In this document: in pieces, positions 33,827-42,412 of the stretch
How the letters are laid out: every line of letters begins with the position of its first letter
Numbering within the stretch: the first letter of the stretch is position 1
NCBI GenBank assembly: GCA_038322815.1
Contig: JBBQGG010000007.1
Coordinates: 1-64,000, forward strand
Direction of reading: 5' to 3'
Length of the DNA: 64,000 nt
From: PALSA-1296 sp038322815
Lineage (GTDB): Bacteria > Bacteroidota > Ignavibacteria > Palsa-1295
The notes under the pieces: generated by a model
What the model was told of the DNA's origin: nothing
Databases searched by the model: none
Seen by the model: only the letters and a program-made list of their open reading frames with translations
Program-made: the position numbers and the translations under genes

Positions 33827-35292
33827 TACAATCCCTGAAGCCTTCTCAATAATTTTTTACGCACATAGAATTCCACTATGGAATTTAGTGTAAAGGTAAA
33901 GATGAACAGCATTGATCCAATCAGAAACAATACGTTATAATGCTGATCACCGAAAACAACTTCTGCCATTTCTGCTCCGATCGTTGCTGCGAAAGTCCTT
34001 ACGGGTTCTAAAATGTTTGCACTTGTCAGCGGAGCATTTCCTGTTGCCATCAATGCGATCATCGTCTCGCCAAACGCTCTTCCAAAGCCAAGAATGATCG
34101 CTGCAAATACTCCGGGTACTGCTGCAGGCAACACAACTTTGAATGCCGTCTGCCACTTCGATGCACCGAGAGCGGTGCTGGCATCTCGAAGTGCTTGAGG
34201 CACAGCCGTCAATGCATCTTCGGAGATAGTATAGATGATAGGAATAATGGCAAAGCTCATGGCAATACCTCCGACCAGAGAATTAAGACGGTATTCGTAA
34301 TGAAAGAAATCCTGAAAGACCGTTGCCATGACAATCAGAGCAAAGAATCCGATCACGACGCTTGGAAAACCGGCTAATAATTCTATGACGGGCTTAACAA
34401 TTTCACGCAGCCATTTGGGAGCAAACATGCTCGTAAATAATGCTGCTAAAATTGCCAGTGGTGCTCCGAAGAGCAACGAGATGAGCGTTACCTTCAGCGT
34501 GCCGATGATCAGCGGCAGCATCCCAAATTTTGGGACAGTCGAAACCGGCTGCCAGGTGTTACCGATAAGCATTTTGCCAAGATTCGCTGAAGATTTCCGT
34601 TCTTCTGCTTCACTCTTTTCCTTGATCGCAGCACTATCAGCTTCAGCTTTTTCCTTAATTATTGCAATGACTTCGGCTTGCGCATGGCTGGCGCTATCAT
34701 TCGAAAGCTGCGCTATAGCAGCCTTAGCCTTTCGTATGGAATCTTGTTTTTCTTTTTCAGAGAGTACCGGAATCGCAGGAGCTTTTTTCGGAAGCTCTTT
34801 AATGGTGATAGGTTTTTTTTCAATTTTCTTTATAGTATCGGAAGGCTTCGAATCATCGGCGAACGGATCATATTCTTCCTGCTCGACCTTTCCGCCATTT
34901 GTAGTAACTTTTTTGCGGTTTCCTTTTTCGTCTATTTTAACAAGAACATCTGTACCTTTTAAAGCGCCTTTGCCTTTAATGACCTTTTCTACTTTTTCGT
35001 GAACGGTAGATGTAGATGTATCGGCGACAGATTTTGATTGCGCGTTGATAACAGAAGCTAAGGAATCTTTAGCAGCAGTTTTTTCCGCTTCGCTTTTTCC
35101 GAAAAATATTGGAGAAGCTTCTTTAAATACGAAGATAAAGATCAGGATGATAGCAGCGAAAGAGAAAAAAGAAAGCGCACGAATACCGGACTCGATGAGC
35201 CATTCAAAAAATCGGAATTTTTTTCCCAGCGTTAAAGGGGAGCGCTCGGTGGGTAGTTGCTGCATGGTGAGAAGTATGGTTTTCCTTAGCAA
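33826..35292 (-). CDS. pstC: Phosphate ABC transporter permease PstC with a large insertion
   Basis: 488 residues against the usual 300-340. The first membrane helix (about 38-57) is followed by a hydrophilic Lys/Ala/Glu/Ser-rich region (about 66-237) that has no counterpart in typical PstC. The conserved core then resumes at NTWQPVSTVPKFGMLPLIIGTL and has the permease EAA loop ALGASKWQTAFKVVLPAAVPG. The insertion should lie in the periplasm and looks disordered with coiled-coil potential. A second start at M10 is possible. Regulation is probably by the Pho response. Confidence 0.92.
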   Translation of the reverse strand: MLRKTILLTMQQLPTERSPLTLGKKFRFFEWLIESGIRALSFFSFAAIILIFIFVFKEASPIFFGKSEAEKTAAKDSLASVINAQSKSVADTSTSTVHEKVEKVIKGKGALKGTDVLVKIDEKGNRKKVTTNGGKVEQEEYDPFADDSKPSDTIKKIEKKPITIKELPKKAPAIPVLSEKEKQDSIRKAKAAIAQLSNDSASHAQAEVIAIIKEKAEADSAAIKEKSEAEERKSSANLGKMLIGNTWQPVSTVPKFGMLPLIIGTLKVTLISLLFGAPLAILAALFTSMFAPKWLREIVKPVIELLAGFPSVVIGFFALIVMATVFQDFFHYEYRLNSLVGGIAMSFAIIPIIYTISEDALTAVPQALRDASTALGASKWQTAFKVVLPAAVPGVFAAIILGFGRAFGETMIALMATGNAPLTSANILEPVRTFAATIGAEMAEVVFGDQHYNVLFLIGSMLFIFTFTLNSIVEFYVRKKLLRRLQGL

Positions 35293-35360
35293 ACAATCCC
35301 AGAGAGCAGCGGATGGTTCCGCAAGCTCCCCGGGAATTCTCTTATGTCACTATCTACAAT

Positions 35361-36215
35361 CTATTTAACGGGAAAGAACCCCTCTTTTTCTACAACTTCC
35401 TGACCTTCAGATCCAAGAACCCATTTGATGAATTCTTTTGTATCGCCTGATGGTTTTTCACGAAGGTAGAAATAAAGGAAGCGGGTGATCGGGTATTCGC
35501 CGCTTGCAATATTTTCTCGATGTGGTAAATAGGCATTATCGCCGTCACCTTTTCTTATAGCAGTTTCTTTAACGCCCTTTGCATATCCTGCTCCGCCAAA
35601 ACCTACTCCGTTCGGATCGCGCTTTACTGCGTTAACAACAGCTGCTGTGCCGGGAAGAGCTTGCATGGAATTTGCATAATCTTCATTATTAAGTACGATC
35701 TCTTTTAAGAAGGCGTACGTGCCTGAAGAATTTTCTCTTCCGTAAAGAATAATATCCGCATCATTTCCGCCGACATCTTTCCAGTTCTTGATCTTTCCTG
35801 TATAGATGCCTTTGATCTGAGCAAAGCTTAATTCTTTTACATTATTGGCTTCGTTGAGATAGATCGTAAGTCCGTCTTTAGCAGTGCGAACTTCGATACC
35901 TGTTGAACCGTAGCGCTCGCGAAGTTTCAGTTTCTCGGCATCTTTCATCGGGCGCGAAGCAGTGCATATATCCGTCGTGCCGTTAATAAGCGCACTGATC
36001 CCCGTTCCTGAACCCCCGCCGGTGACCTGAATATTCACTCCGCCTTCTTCTTTCATATATTTTTCAGCCCAGCGCTGAGCAAGCTGCACCATCGTATCCG
36101 ATCCCTTGATCGTGATCGTTGTTGACGGAGCAAAGATGAAGCCGACAGCAATTGCAAAAAGTGCAATAGAGGCAGCAACGATTTTTATTTTATTCATTGA
36201 CATTATTTTTTTCAT
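35361..36215 (-). CDS. pstS: Phosphate-binding protein PstS
   Basis: 284 residues with a hydrophobic N-terminal signal (IKIVAASIALFAIAVGFIF). The phosphate-binding protein pattern is present: IKGSDTMVQLAQRWAE, GGGSGTGISALING, DICTASRPMKDAE, GRENSSGTYAFL and VGFGGAGYA. It delivers phosphate to PstCA. Whether the leader is cleaved or stays as an anchor is unclear, because no A-x-A site or lipobox is obvious. The outer membrane porin gene precedes it by 25 bp. Confidence 0.93.
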   Translation of the reverse strand: MKKIMSMNKIKIVAASIALFAIAVGFIFAPSTTITIKGSDTMVQLAQRWAEKYMKEEGGVNIQVTGGGSGTGISALINGTTDICTASRPMKDAEKLKLRERYGSTGIEVRTAKDGLTIYLNEANNVKELSFAQIKGIYTGKIKNWKDVGGNDADIILYGRENSSGTYAFLKEIVLNNEDYANSMQALPGTAAVVNAVKRDPNGVGFGGAGYAKGVKETAIRKGDGDNAYLPHRENIASGEYPITRFLYFYLREKPSGDTKEFIKWVLGSEGQEVVEKEGFFPVK

Positions 36216-36240
36216 AAATTATCCTTTCGTAAATAGCTAA

Positions 36241-37875
36241 TTAAAATTTGACCTGCATACGGAACGTGAAGCGGTCATCATGTGCATCTTTGACAAGCTG
36301 AGCTGCCTGCTGTGCTGCCGGTAATGATGAAGTTGCAGGGTCAACACGTGTGAAATCTTCAGTCATCGGATGGTCCCAGTCAAACATGATCCTCATAGCG
36401 CCTGATATGAAAACATTCAGATCGACTGAGATCGTATTGAGCGCAAGATCTCCGCCTAAATTTGTGTTTGCGTTTATGCCTTTGAGCTTTGTAAGGCTGC
36501 CCGTAGCACCGGTTACAAAATCAGTACCTTTTACAAGGGTGTTAGGATCGTACGTTTCAAATCGTCCGGCGATCTGGAACATATCCGATAAATTCTGTAC
36601 GAGCATAATATACATACCGGATACTTTTTTGTAGACCGTCGAAGCGATCGGATCGCCGATTGCCGTAAAATCCGAAGTTGAGAAAAGATTAGCCGATCCA
36701 TAGAATGGAGTTTGGCCGTTATATAATTCGAATTTTAAGATCGTACCGCCCATGGGAAGAACGGAAAGATATGCCTGAGCATCTACGCCAAGGATATGGC
36801 GATTTGTTTCCATAAACACATGGTTTTGTGTGCTGAACGAATGACCGCCGAATGAACCGGTATTTGCAAGGACAAGTGCGCCGTTTGTACCTGTATAGGT
36901 TCCGATCACACTTGATGGCTCTGTAATACCGCCAAGATCATACGAAGCTCCAACATCAAAACTGAATTCATCGCTCAATAAGAAGGGCAGACGGAAATGT
37001 CCGATGAATTCTTTGGCGGGCTGGCCGAGAGGAGTTCCTGTGGTTCCTCCGGGCAATCCGCCCTGAGTAGTGAGAAATAGAGCAGTTTCTTTTGAAACAG
37101 CACTGTTAACTTTTAATTGAAACAACGAGTCTGCGCCTTTCGGTGAATATGGTGCTACACCTGCAGCTGAACCGAAATTTCCGATCGGTACAAATGTAAA
37201 GCCCATCTTATTATTAGCTCCCGGAGCAGCTCCCGAAGGACCTGTTCCGAAATTATCTGTTCCGTTAAAAATACCAAGTTCAAAAAGTGGTTTAATACTT
37301 CCGATAGTCGGAGTAACGTTAAATTGTAATCCGAGATCGCGTTCTCCATTGAAAAAATTATTTTCAAACTTGGTGCGCTCAGTTACTTCACGTGCGCTCG
37401 ATGAATATCCGATTTCGTAACCGAACGGACGGTTCATTGCACCTAAGCTGATACCAAGAAGATTGCTGCCTCCGCTATGGAGTGCATTCCATGTAGCAAA
37501 AACTTCCTTTATCACGACGCCATTCTCAGTAATATCCGGATAAAGAAGGTAGCTGACATCACCGGTAGTATAGACAAATTTCACACGGCCGCGGCGAATC
37601 TGGAAATAATTTCTGCTGTTGGCTTGGTTTGATAATAAAGAATCGCCGTCATTCCAAACCCATTGCGGTTGAACATATCCGCTGATCTTGAGCTTTGCCA
37701 TGTTTGCCACGGTGCTTTCAAGTGTTGAAGTACGTTCTTCGAGTCCATCCACTTTGCCTTTTAAGGCAGCGGCATCATCAGCGGTTTGAGAAAAACCGGC
37801 GATGGGTTTGAAAGAGACAACAAAAAGAATGACTGTAAGCAGTCCGAGAGAAAAACGATTAACTGGGGTCTTCAT
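36241..37875 (-). CDS. Phosphate-selective porin O/P family
   Basis: 544 residues with a signal peptide ending near IAGFSQ. A short N-terminal coiled coil (LKGKVDGLEERTSTLESTVANM) trimerises many such porins. The barrel has the OprO/P pattern (LKISGYVQPQWVW, FQIRRGRVKFVYTTGDVSY, and a last strand FTFRMQVKF). It is the first gene of the pst cluster, so it is inferred to admit phosphate across the outer membrane. Upstream is a candidate Pho box. Confidence 0.88.
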   Translation of the reverse strand: MKTPVNRFSLGLLTVILFVVSFKPIAGFSQTADDAAALKGKVDGLEERTSTLESTVANMAKLKISGYVQPQWVWNDGDSLLSNQANSRNYFQIRRGRVKFVYTTGDVSYLLYPDITENGVVIKEVFATWNALHSGGSNLLGISLGAMNRPFGYEIGYSSSAREVTERTKFENNFFNGERDLGLQFNVTPTIGSIKPLFELGIFNGTDNFGTGPSGAAPGANNKMGFTFVPIGNFGSAAGVAPYSPKGADSLFQLKVNSAVSKETALFLTTQGGLPGGTTGTPLGQPAKEFIGHFRLPFLLSDEFSFDVGASYDLGGITEPSSVIGTYTGTNGALVLANTGSFGGHSFSTQNHVFMETNRHILGVDAQAYLSVLPMGGTILKFELYNGQTPFYGSANLFSTSDFTAIGDPIASTVYKKVSGMYIMLVQNLSDMFQIAGRFETYDPNTLVKGTDFVTGATGSLTKLKGINANTNLGGDLALNTISVDLNVFISGAMRIMFDWDHPMTEDFTRVDPATSSLPAAQQAAQLVKDAHDDRFTFRMQVKF

Positions 37876-37950
37876 AGAGTATTTTGATTATTTTATATTA
37901 TGGTAATGAATATTTATAGGCAAATATACGAGCGGCACATTTCCTTACTG

Positions 37951-37978
37951 TTACCCCAATATTATCAAATTATTAACA
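37951..37978 (-). promoter_or_regulatory. Candidate Pho box upstream of the phosphate porin
   Basis: Three hexamers TTACCC (37951), TTATCA (37962) and TTAACA (37973) recur with an exact 11-bp period, as written on the plus strand. This resembles TTAACA-type PhoP half-sites spaced one helical turn apart. They lie about 75-100 bp upstream of the porin start codon, a plausible operator position for the whole pst operon. Confidence 0.4.
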
Positions 37979-38007
37979 AGACCCTTTTTTCCGAAACGGG
38001 CGTTTTT

Positions 38008-38427
38008 TTAACGAATTGCAATAGGTGAGACCGCTTTATTATCGGAAAGGATCGTCATTGTATTAATTTCCTGGACCATTACCGATTTTTGCGTATGATT
38101 GAGTAAGTCGTATCCGGACCACATTTTGCCCATTCCGAGCAGTTCATTATCACCGTTTATCTTCACCGTTTGAAGATAGAACCGGTATTTTTCTCCATAC
38201 ACCGTCACGATTTCGATCTTCGTTTTTGGATTGACTGCCAGGCGGTAGATACTTCCGTTTCCATCAACGACCGGAATGCTTGAGATCATAGAACCGCTAT
38301 ATCCCCAATGGACTGAATCAGCAAATCGTTTTCTTTCGGATTCATCAGGCAAACGGTAGGTATAGAGCGTTTGGCAGGCAGTAAATAAGAGTAGGGAAAT
38401 TATCCCATAGAGAAGTGGTGTTTTCAT
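38008..38427 (-). CDS. Lipoprotein of unknown function
   Basis: 139 residues with a lipoprotein signal (LLLFTAC, Cys18). The mature part is beta-rich (IYRLAVNPKTKIEIVTVYGEKYRFYLQTVKI), which may form a small beta-barrel or sandwich. No catalytic or binding motif is recognised. The gene is single and lies between the phosphate porin and the divergent E1 gene. Confidence 0.55.
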   Translation of the reverse strand: MKTPLLYGIISLLLFTACQTLYTYRLPDESERKRFADSVHWGYSGSMISSIPVVDGNGSIYRLAVNPKTKIEIVTVYGEKYRFYLQTVKINGDNELLGMGKMWSGYDLLNHTQKSVMVQEINTMTILSDNKAVSPIAIR

Positions 38428-38491
38428 CGGCTTTTATATTTGATATACCATAAAGAAAACTACTGAGGGCAAAGTTCCTTTTTACCAAGAA

Positions 38492-40543
38492 ATGTCAAAA
38501 ACAAAATCTTCATTTAATCTCGACTGGAAAAACGTTACCCGTACCGTACTCACTTCGCGTGCAATCGATAAGATCGAAGAGACTGAGCTTGTGCCGAAAG
38601 GACTTGTTACCTATCAGTTCTCCGCATGCGGTCATGATATGATCCAGGCGATTCTATCGGATTGTATTAATCATGAGCATGACGGAGCAACAGTTTATTA
38701 CAGATCACGTCCATTTGTTTTAGGGCAAGGTCTGACTGCCGAAGAATCAATGGCAGCTTCAATGGCACGAAGCGGCGGAATTCACGGAGGACGCGATATT
38801 GGAGTAGTACATTTTCTAAGGTCTCGAGGAAAAGCTACTGTCCTTCCGGCTTCCGGTGATGTCGGAGCGCAATACTCTCCTGCTATCGGTTGGGCACAAT
38901 CGGTTCAATATTTTGCAAATGTATTAAGCAATGATTCATATAAAGGTGCTATTGCTGTCGCGCTCGGCGGCGATGGCTCGACTGCTGCGAATGGATTTTG
39001 GGCAGCACTTAATGCTGCGACGACGCAGAAACTTCCTCTGCTTTTTTTCATAGAAGATAATGGGTACGGAATTTCGGTAACAAGTGATTTCCAAACTCCG
39101 GGACAGAACATCGCAAAAAATCTCGGCTCTTATACCAATCTCAAGATCTATGATTGCGATGGCACCGATCCAGAAATTGCTTCGAAGAATATTCTTGATG
39201 CAGTCGAATATACTCGTTCATGGCAAGGTCCGGCATTGATACGAATGACGATCCCAAGACTTTCCGGTCATTCATTCGTTGATACACAATCATATAAATC
39301 ACTTGAGCTTTTAAAAACTGAAAGAGCAAACGACCCACTTCCGAAATTAGAAAAATATTGTATTGCAAATAAAATATTTTCTAAAAAGAAATGGGATGCA
39401 TTTGTTATCGAAGTTGAAACAGATGTCAACGCTGCTCGTGATAAAGCTCTTGATTCTCCACAGCCTGATCCATCCACCGTTCTCGATCATGTTTTCTCTG
39501 CAAGGCCTGTCGAGATAAATTCTACAAAAGAAGAAGGCATCAGAATGAATCTGCAGGATGCCGTTCGTAAAACTTTAGAAGTCGAACTTGCAAAAAATCC
39601 GAAGCTGCTTATTTTCGGCGAAGATGTCGGCGCTAAAGGCGGCGTGCATGGAGCGACGGTTGATCTGCAAGTCAAGTTCGGCAAAGACCGTGTGTTCGAT
39701 ACATCGTTATCCGAAGAAGGTATTATCGGCAGAGCTGTCGGTATGGCATTTGCAGGACTGATGCCTGTTCCGGAAATTCAATTCCGGAAGTACGCCGATC
39801 CGGCAACTGAGCAGATCAATGATTGCGGCACAGTTCGCTGGCGGAGTAAATCCCAATTCGCTGCGCCGATGGTCATCAGAATTCCGGCAGGCTATGCGAA
39901 GAAGACAGGTGATCCGTGGCATTCGGTTTCTGCTGAATCTGCTTTTGCTCATCAGATTGGCTGGCGTATTGCATTTCCATCGAATGCCGAAGATGCTGTG
40001 GGCTTGCTTCGCACTGCGCTTCGCGGTGACGATCCCACATTTTTCTTCGAGCATCGTGCCCTGCTCGATACCCCTCCCGGCAGAAAAAATTATCCTGGCG
40101 ATGAATTTATGGTGCCGTTCGGCAAAGCACGAATTGTTCAGGAAGGAAAAGATCTCACCATCGTAACATGGGGAGCAATGGTTGAGCGAGCAGTGCTAGC
40201 AGCAGAGTCATTTGTGAATACAGTGGGGCGGACTCTTAGTTCGCCGGTCAGCATAGAAATTCTCGATCTTCGCACGATCATCCCGTGGGATAAAGAATCC
40301 GTTTTAGAATCTATCAAAAAAACCAACCGCGCCATAATCCTCTGCGAAGATAACTGGACATGCAATTTCGCCGCTGAGATATGCGCAACCGTCACTCAAG
40401 AAGCATTTGAATATCTCGATGCTCCGATCGAACGTATTGCAACACCCGATGTTCCGATACCATATAATGTAGGTCTGATGAATGCAGTACTGCCGGGAGC
40501 GGAAGAAATTGGGGCGGCGATAGAGAGAATAATGAAGTTTTGA
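38492..40543 (+). CDS. 2-oxoacid (branched-chain type) dehydrogenase E1, alpha-beta fusion
   Basis: 683 residues. Residues 1-330 are an E1 alpha subunit with the thiamine diphosphate motif GGDGSTAANGFWAALNAA...EDNGYGIS. Residues about 350-683 are an E1 beta transketolase-like part (FGEDVGAKGGVHGAT, EEGIIGRAVGMAFAG, PVPEIQFRKYADPATEQI, FLEDN-like CEDNWTCNFAAEI). These decarboxylate branched-chain or other 2-oxoacids and pass the acyl group to an E2, not found here. A single-chain fusion is known in this group of bacteria. A strong terminator follows at 40636. Confidence 0.9.
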   Translation: MSKTKSSFNLDWKNVTRTVLTSRAIDKIEETELVPKGLVTYQFSACGHDMIQAILSDCINHEHDGATVYYRSRPFVLGQGLTAEESMAASMARSGGIHGGRDIGVVHFLRSRGKATVLPASGDVGAQYSPAIGWAQSVQYFANVLSNDSYKGAIAVALGGDGSTAANGFWAALNAATTQKLPLLFFIEDNGYGISVTSDFQTPGQNIAKNLGSYTNLKIYDCDGTDPEIASKNILDAVEYTRSWQGPALIRMTIPRLSGHSFVDTQSYKSLELLKTERANDPLPKLEKYCIANKIFSKKKWDAFVIEVETDVNAARDKALDSPQPDPSTVLDHVFSARPVEINSTKEEGIRMNLQDAVRKTLEVELAKNPKLLIFGEDVGAKGGVHGATVDLQVKFGKDRVFDTSLSEEGIIGRAVGMAFAGLMPVPEIQFRKYADPATEQINDCGTVRWRSKSQFAAPMVIRIPAGYAKKTGDPWHSVSAESAFAHQIGWRIAFPSNAEDAVGLLRTALRGDDPTFFFEHRALLDTPPGRKNYPGDEFMVPFGKARIVQEGKDLTIVTWGAMVERAVLAAESFVNTVGRTLSSPVSIEILDLRTIIPWDKESVLESIKKTNRAIILCEDNWTCNFAAEICATVTQEAFEYLDAPIERIATPDVPIPYNVGLMNAVLPGAEEIGAAIERIMKF

Positions 40544-40635
40544 AGAAGTGAGGTAACAATAATTGACCTATGTTAATGATGCACAGGCAACTTCCCCTGG
40601 ATTTAGTTGTACTAATGGGATGTAAGGAATGTCAG

Positions 40636-40667
40636 TATAGCAGCCATAAAATTTTATGGCTGCTATA
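40636..40667. terminator. Bidirectional terminator-like palindrome
   Basis: A perfect 32-bp palindrome (two 16-base arms, tatagcagccataaaa and its complement). The stem is AT-rich at its centre. It lies between the convergent E1 gene and the Lys-rich protein gene. Confidence 0.7.
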
Positions 40668-40675
40668 ATATTGAT

Positions 40676-40936
40676 TTATCTTTTAGCTCTTGAAGACTTC
40701 GCTACTGCTTTCACTGTTTTAGCGGCAGACTTTTTTACCGGTTTTGAGGCGGTCTTAATTGTCTTCTTCAATTTATTGGTTGATTTCAAAAGCGAAGTAA
40801 CGCCATCAGAGGCATCCTTCATCATTTTCTTGCCTTTTTTTGTTGAATAAAGTGCGGCAGCACCTGCTGCTACTGCTCCAACTGCTGTTGCAACGATCTT
40901 TCCGGTATTCGATTTTTTCTTTGTGAAGATACTCAT
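40676..40936 (-). CDS. Lys/Ala-rich basic protein (histone H1-like or YtxH-like)
   Basis: 86 residues. A hydrophobic Ala/Gly/Val segment (KIVATAVGAVAAGAAALY) resembles the YtxH short-helix type. A strongly basic tail (Lys-rich with KKTIKTASKPVKKSAAKTVKAVAKS) resembles H1-like proteins. It may bind nucleic acid or sit at the membrane. No family is assigned with certainty. Confidence 0.5.
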   Translation of the reverse strand: MSIFTKKKSNTGKIVATAVGAVAAGAAALYSTKKGKKMMKDASDGVTSLLKSTNKLKKTIKTASKPVKKSAAKTVKAVAKSSRAKR

Positions 40937-41127
40937 AATTGTATGGATATTGTTTATCTGTATTTATACGCTATTAAAGGACATACAGATTCCTTTTTTC
41001 AAAAAAACTGTCTTTTCAACGAATATTAAGTATGATCTCCACTGATCAGGAGATGTTTCAAATCTAATAAACGAGTAGCAATTCAAAAATTCCTTGCCTA
41101 TTAATAAGCAGACCAAAATCGCTACTT

Positions 41128-42333
41128 TTACTGGCTCACAATCATTTGCTTCTCAATTCCATCCGCTGTCCGGATGATACAAAAATAAACTCCTTTGGTT
41201 AAAAGAGAGCCATCTAATTCATAGAAATGATCACCCGTTTCAAGTTCGCCGGAATAAAGATGAGCACATCCCTTTCCGAGAAGATCAATAATTTTCACAT
41301 CAACAAATTGTTTTCTGGAAGTAGAAAAAGCTATTGTTGTTTGGGTAGAAAATGGATTTGGATAATTAGGATATAGCACAAGTCCTTGCCCTATGCGGGG
41401 CTTCTGATCTACAGTGTTAAGTTGATTAAGAGGGTATCGCCAAATACCAATGGTATCTGTAGCGGCGAAGAGGTATTTATCATTCAATGTCAACGACCCA
41501 ATATCTAAATCGGGCAAATTGTGAGCCAGTGACTTCCAGGTAGTATCTGAATCATTTAATCGGTAAACTCCGCTTCTTAAAGTACCCACAAAAAGAGTGG
41601 TTCCATTTGTTACAAGCGTTCTAATTATTGTATCACCCAAGCCCGAATTGTGTTGGACCCAAGTCACGCCCTCATCGCTTGAACTGAAGACACCTCTTGA
41701 AGTTCCTGCGTAAATATCAGGTCCTTTCCGAACCAAAAAAATAGCACCAGTATTTTTTAGATTATTCTTTAAAGAAATCCAGCTTGCTCCGGAGTCGGAG
41801 GAGACAAATAATCCGCTGTCAGTCCCTGCAAGCAAACGGTTACCAATAGGTAGGATTCCACGTGTAGGCCTCTATTGCGGTAATCCTGTCGACACCATCC
41901 AACTATCGCCGAAATTTAGAGATCGAACGGCACCACCAAATTGAGAAAACGCAAAGATGATTTTTCCGCTTACCCCAAGCCACCAAGTGTACATATATTT
42001 ACTGCCCTTTAAGCCATTATTCACAGCGCTCCACGTGTCTCCATGATCAGTCGATCGATTAACCCCACCAGCATCAACTCCTGCAAAAAGCAACGTATCT
42101 ACTTGAGCAAGTGCATATACACCTGTGCCTCTCGGGCCATTCGAAGTCGTCCACGAGTCGCCATCATCAGTAGATCTATATACGTTGCTGCTTGTCGCGT
42201 ACAGATTAGAACCAAATGAGGCCAGAATTTGAACGCTAGGTCTAGGATTATTCACAGGGCTCCATTGCCCTTTGATATCTTCAGTTACCCACGTCGAAGC
42301 AGCGATAATACAGACAAAAAGTATATGTTTCAT
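41128..42333 (-). pseudogene. T9SS cargo with BNR-like repeats, interrupted by an amber codon
   Basis: The start at 42333 (MKHILFVCIIAAS) gives a signal peptide. Repeats with the pattern SxDxGxSW (STDDGDSWT, STDHGDTWS, SSDSGASWI, SSDEGVTWV) resemble BNR/Asp-box propellers. At 41872-41874 the frame has TAG; the same frame then continues through RPTRGILPIGNRLLAGTDSG and on to a C-terminal T9SS sorting domain (LVLYPNYPNPFSTQT...KQMIVSQ). The two halves would form one protein of about 400 residues. Without readthrough the sorting signal is lost, so export would fail. A sequencing error cannot be excluded. Confidence 0.72.
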
Positions 42334-42412
42334 ATTCGTAAAACGCTTACCATATGGCAAAGTTACAAACTAATGAACGAATACAAACAGTTTTCCGTCG
42401 TATTTTTGCATT

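Noticed and set aside
41872..41874. Use of UAG as a sense codon
   Set aside because: TAG acts as a normal stop in floA and in the small oxidase ORF, and the interrupted genes are accessory. Mutation or sequencing error is simpler than recoding.
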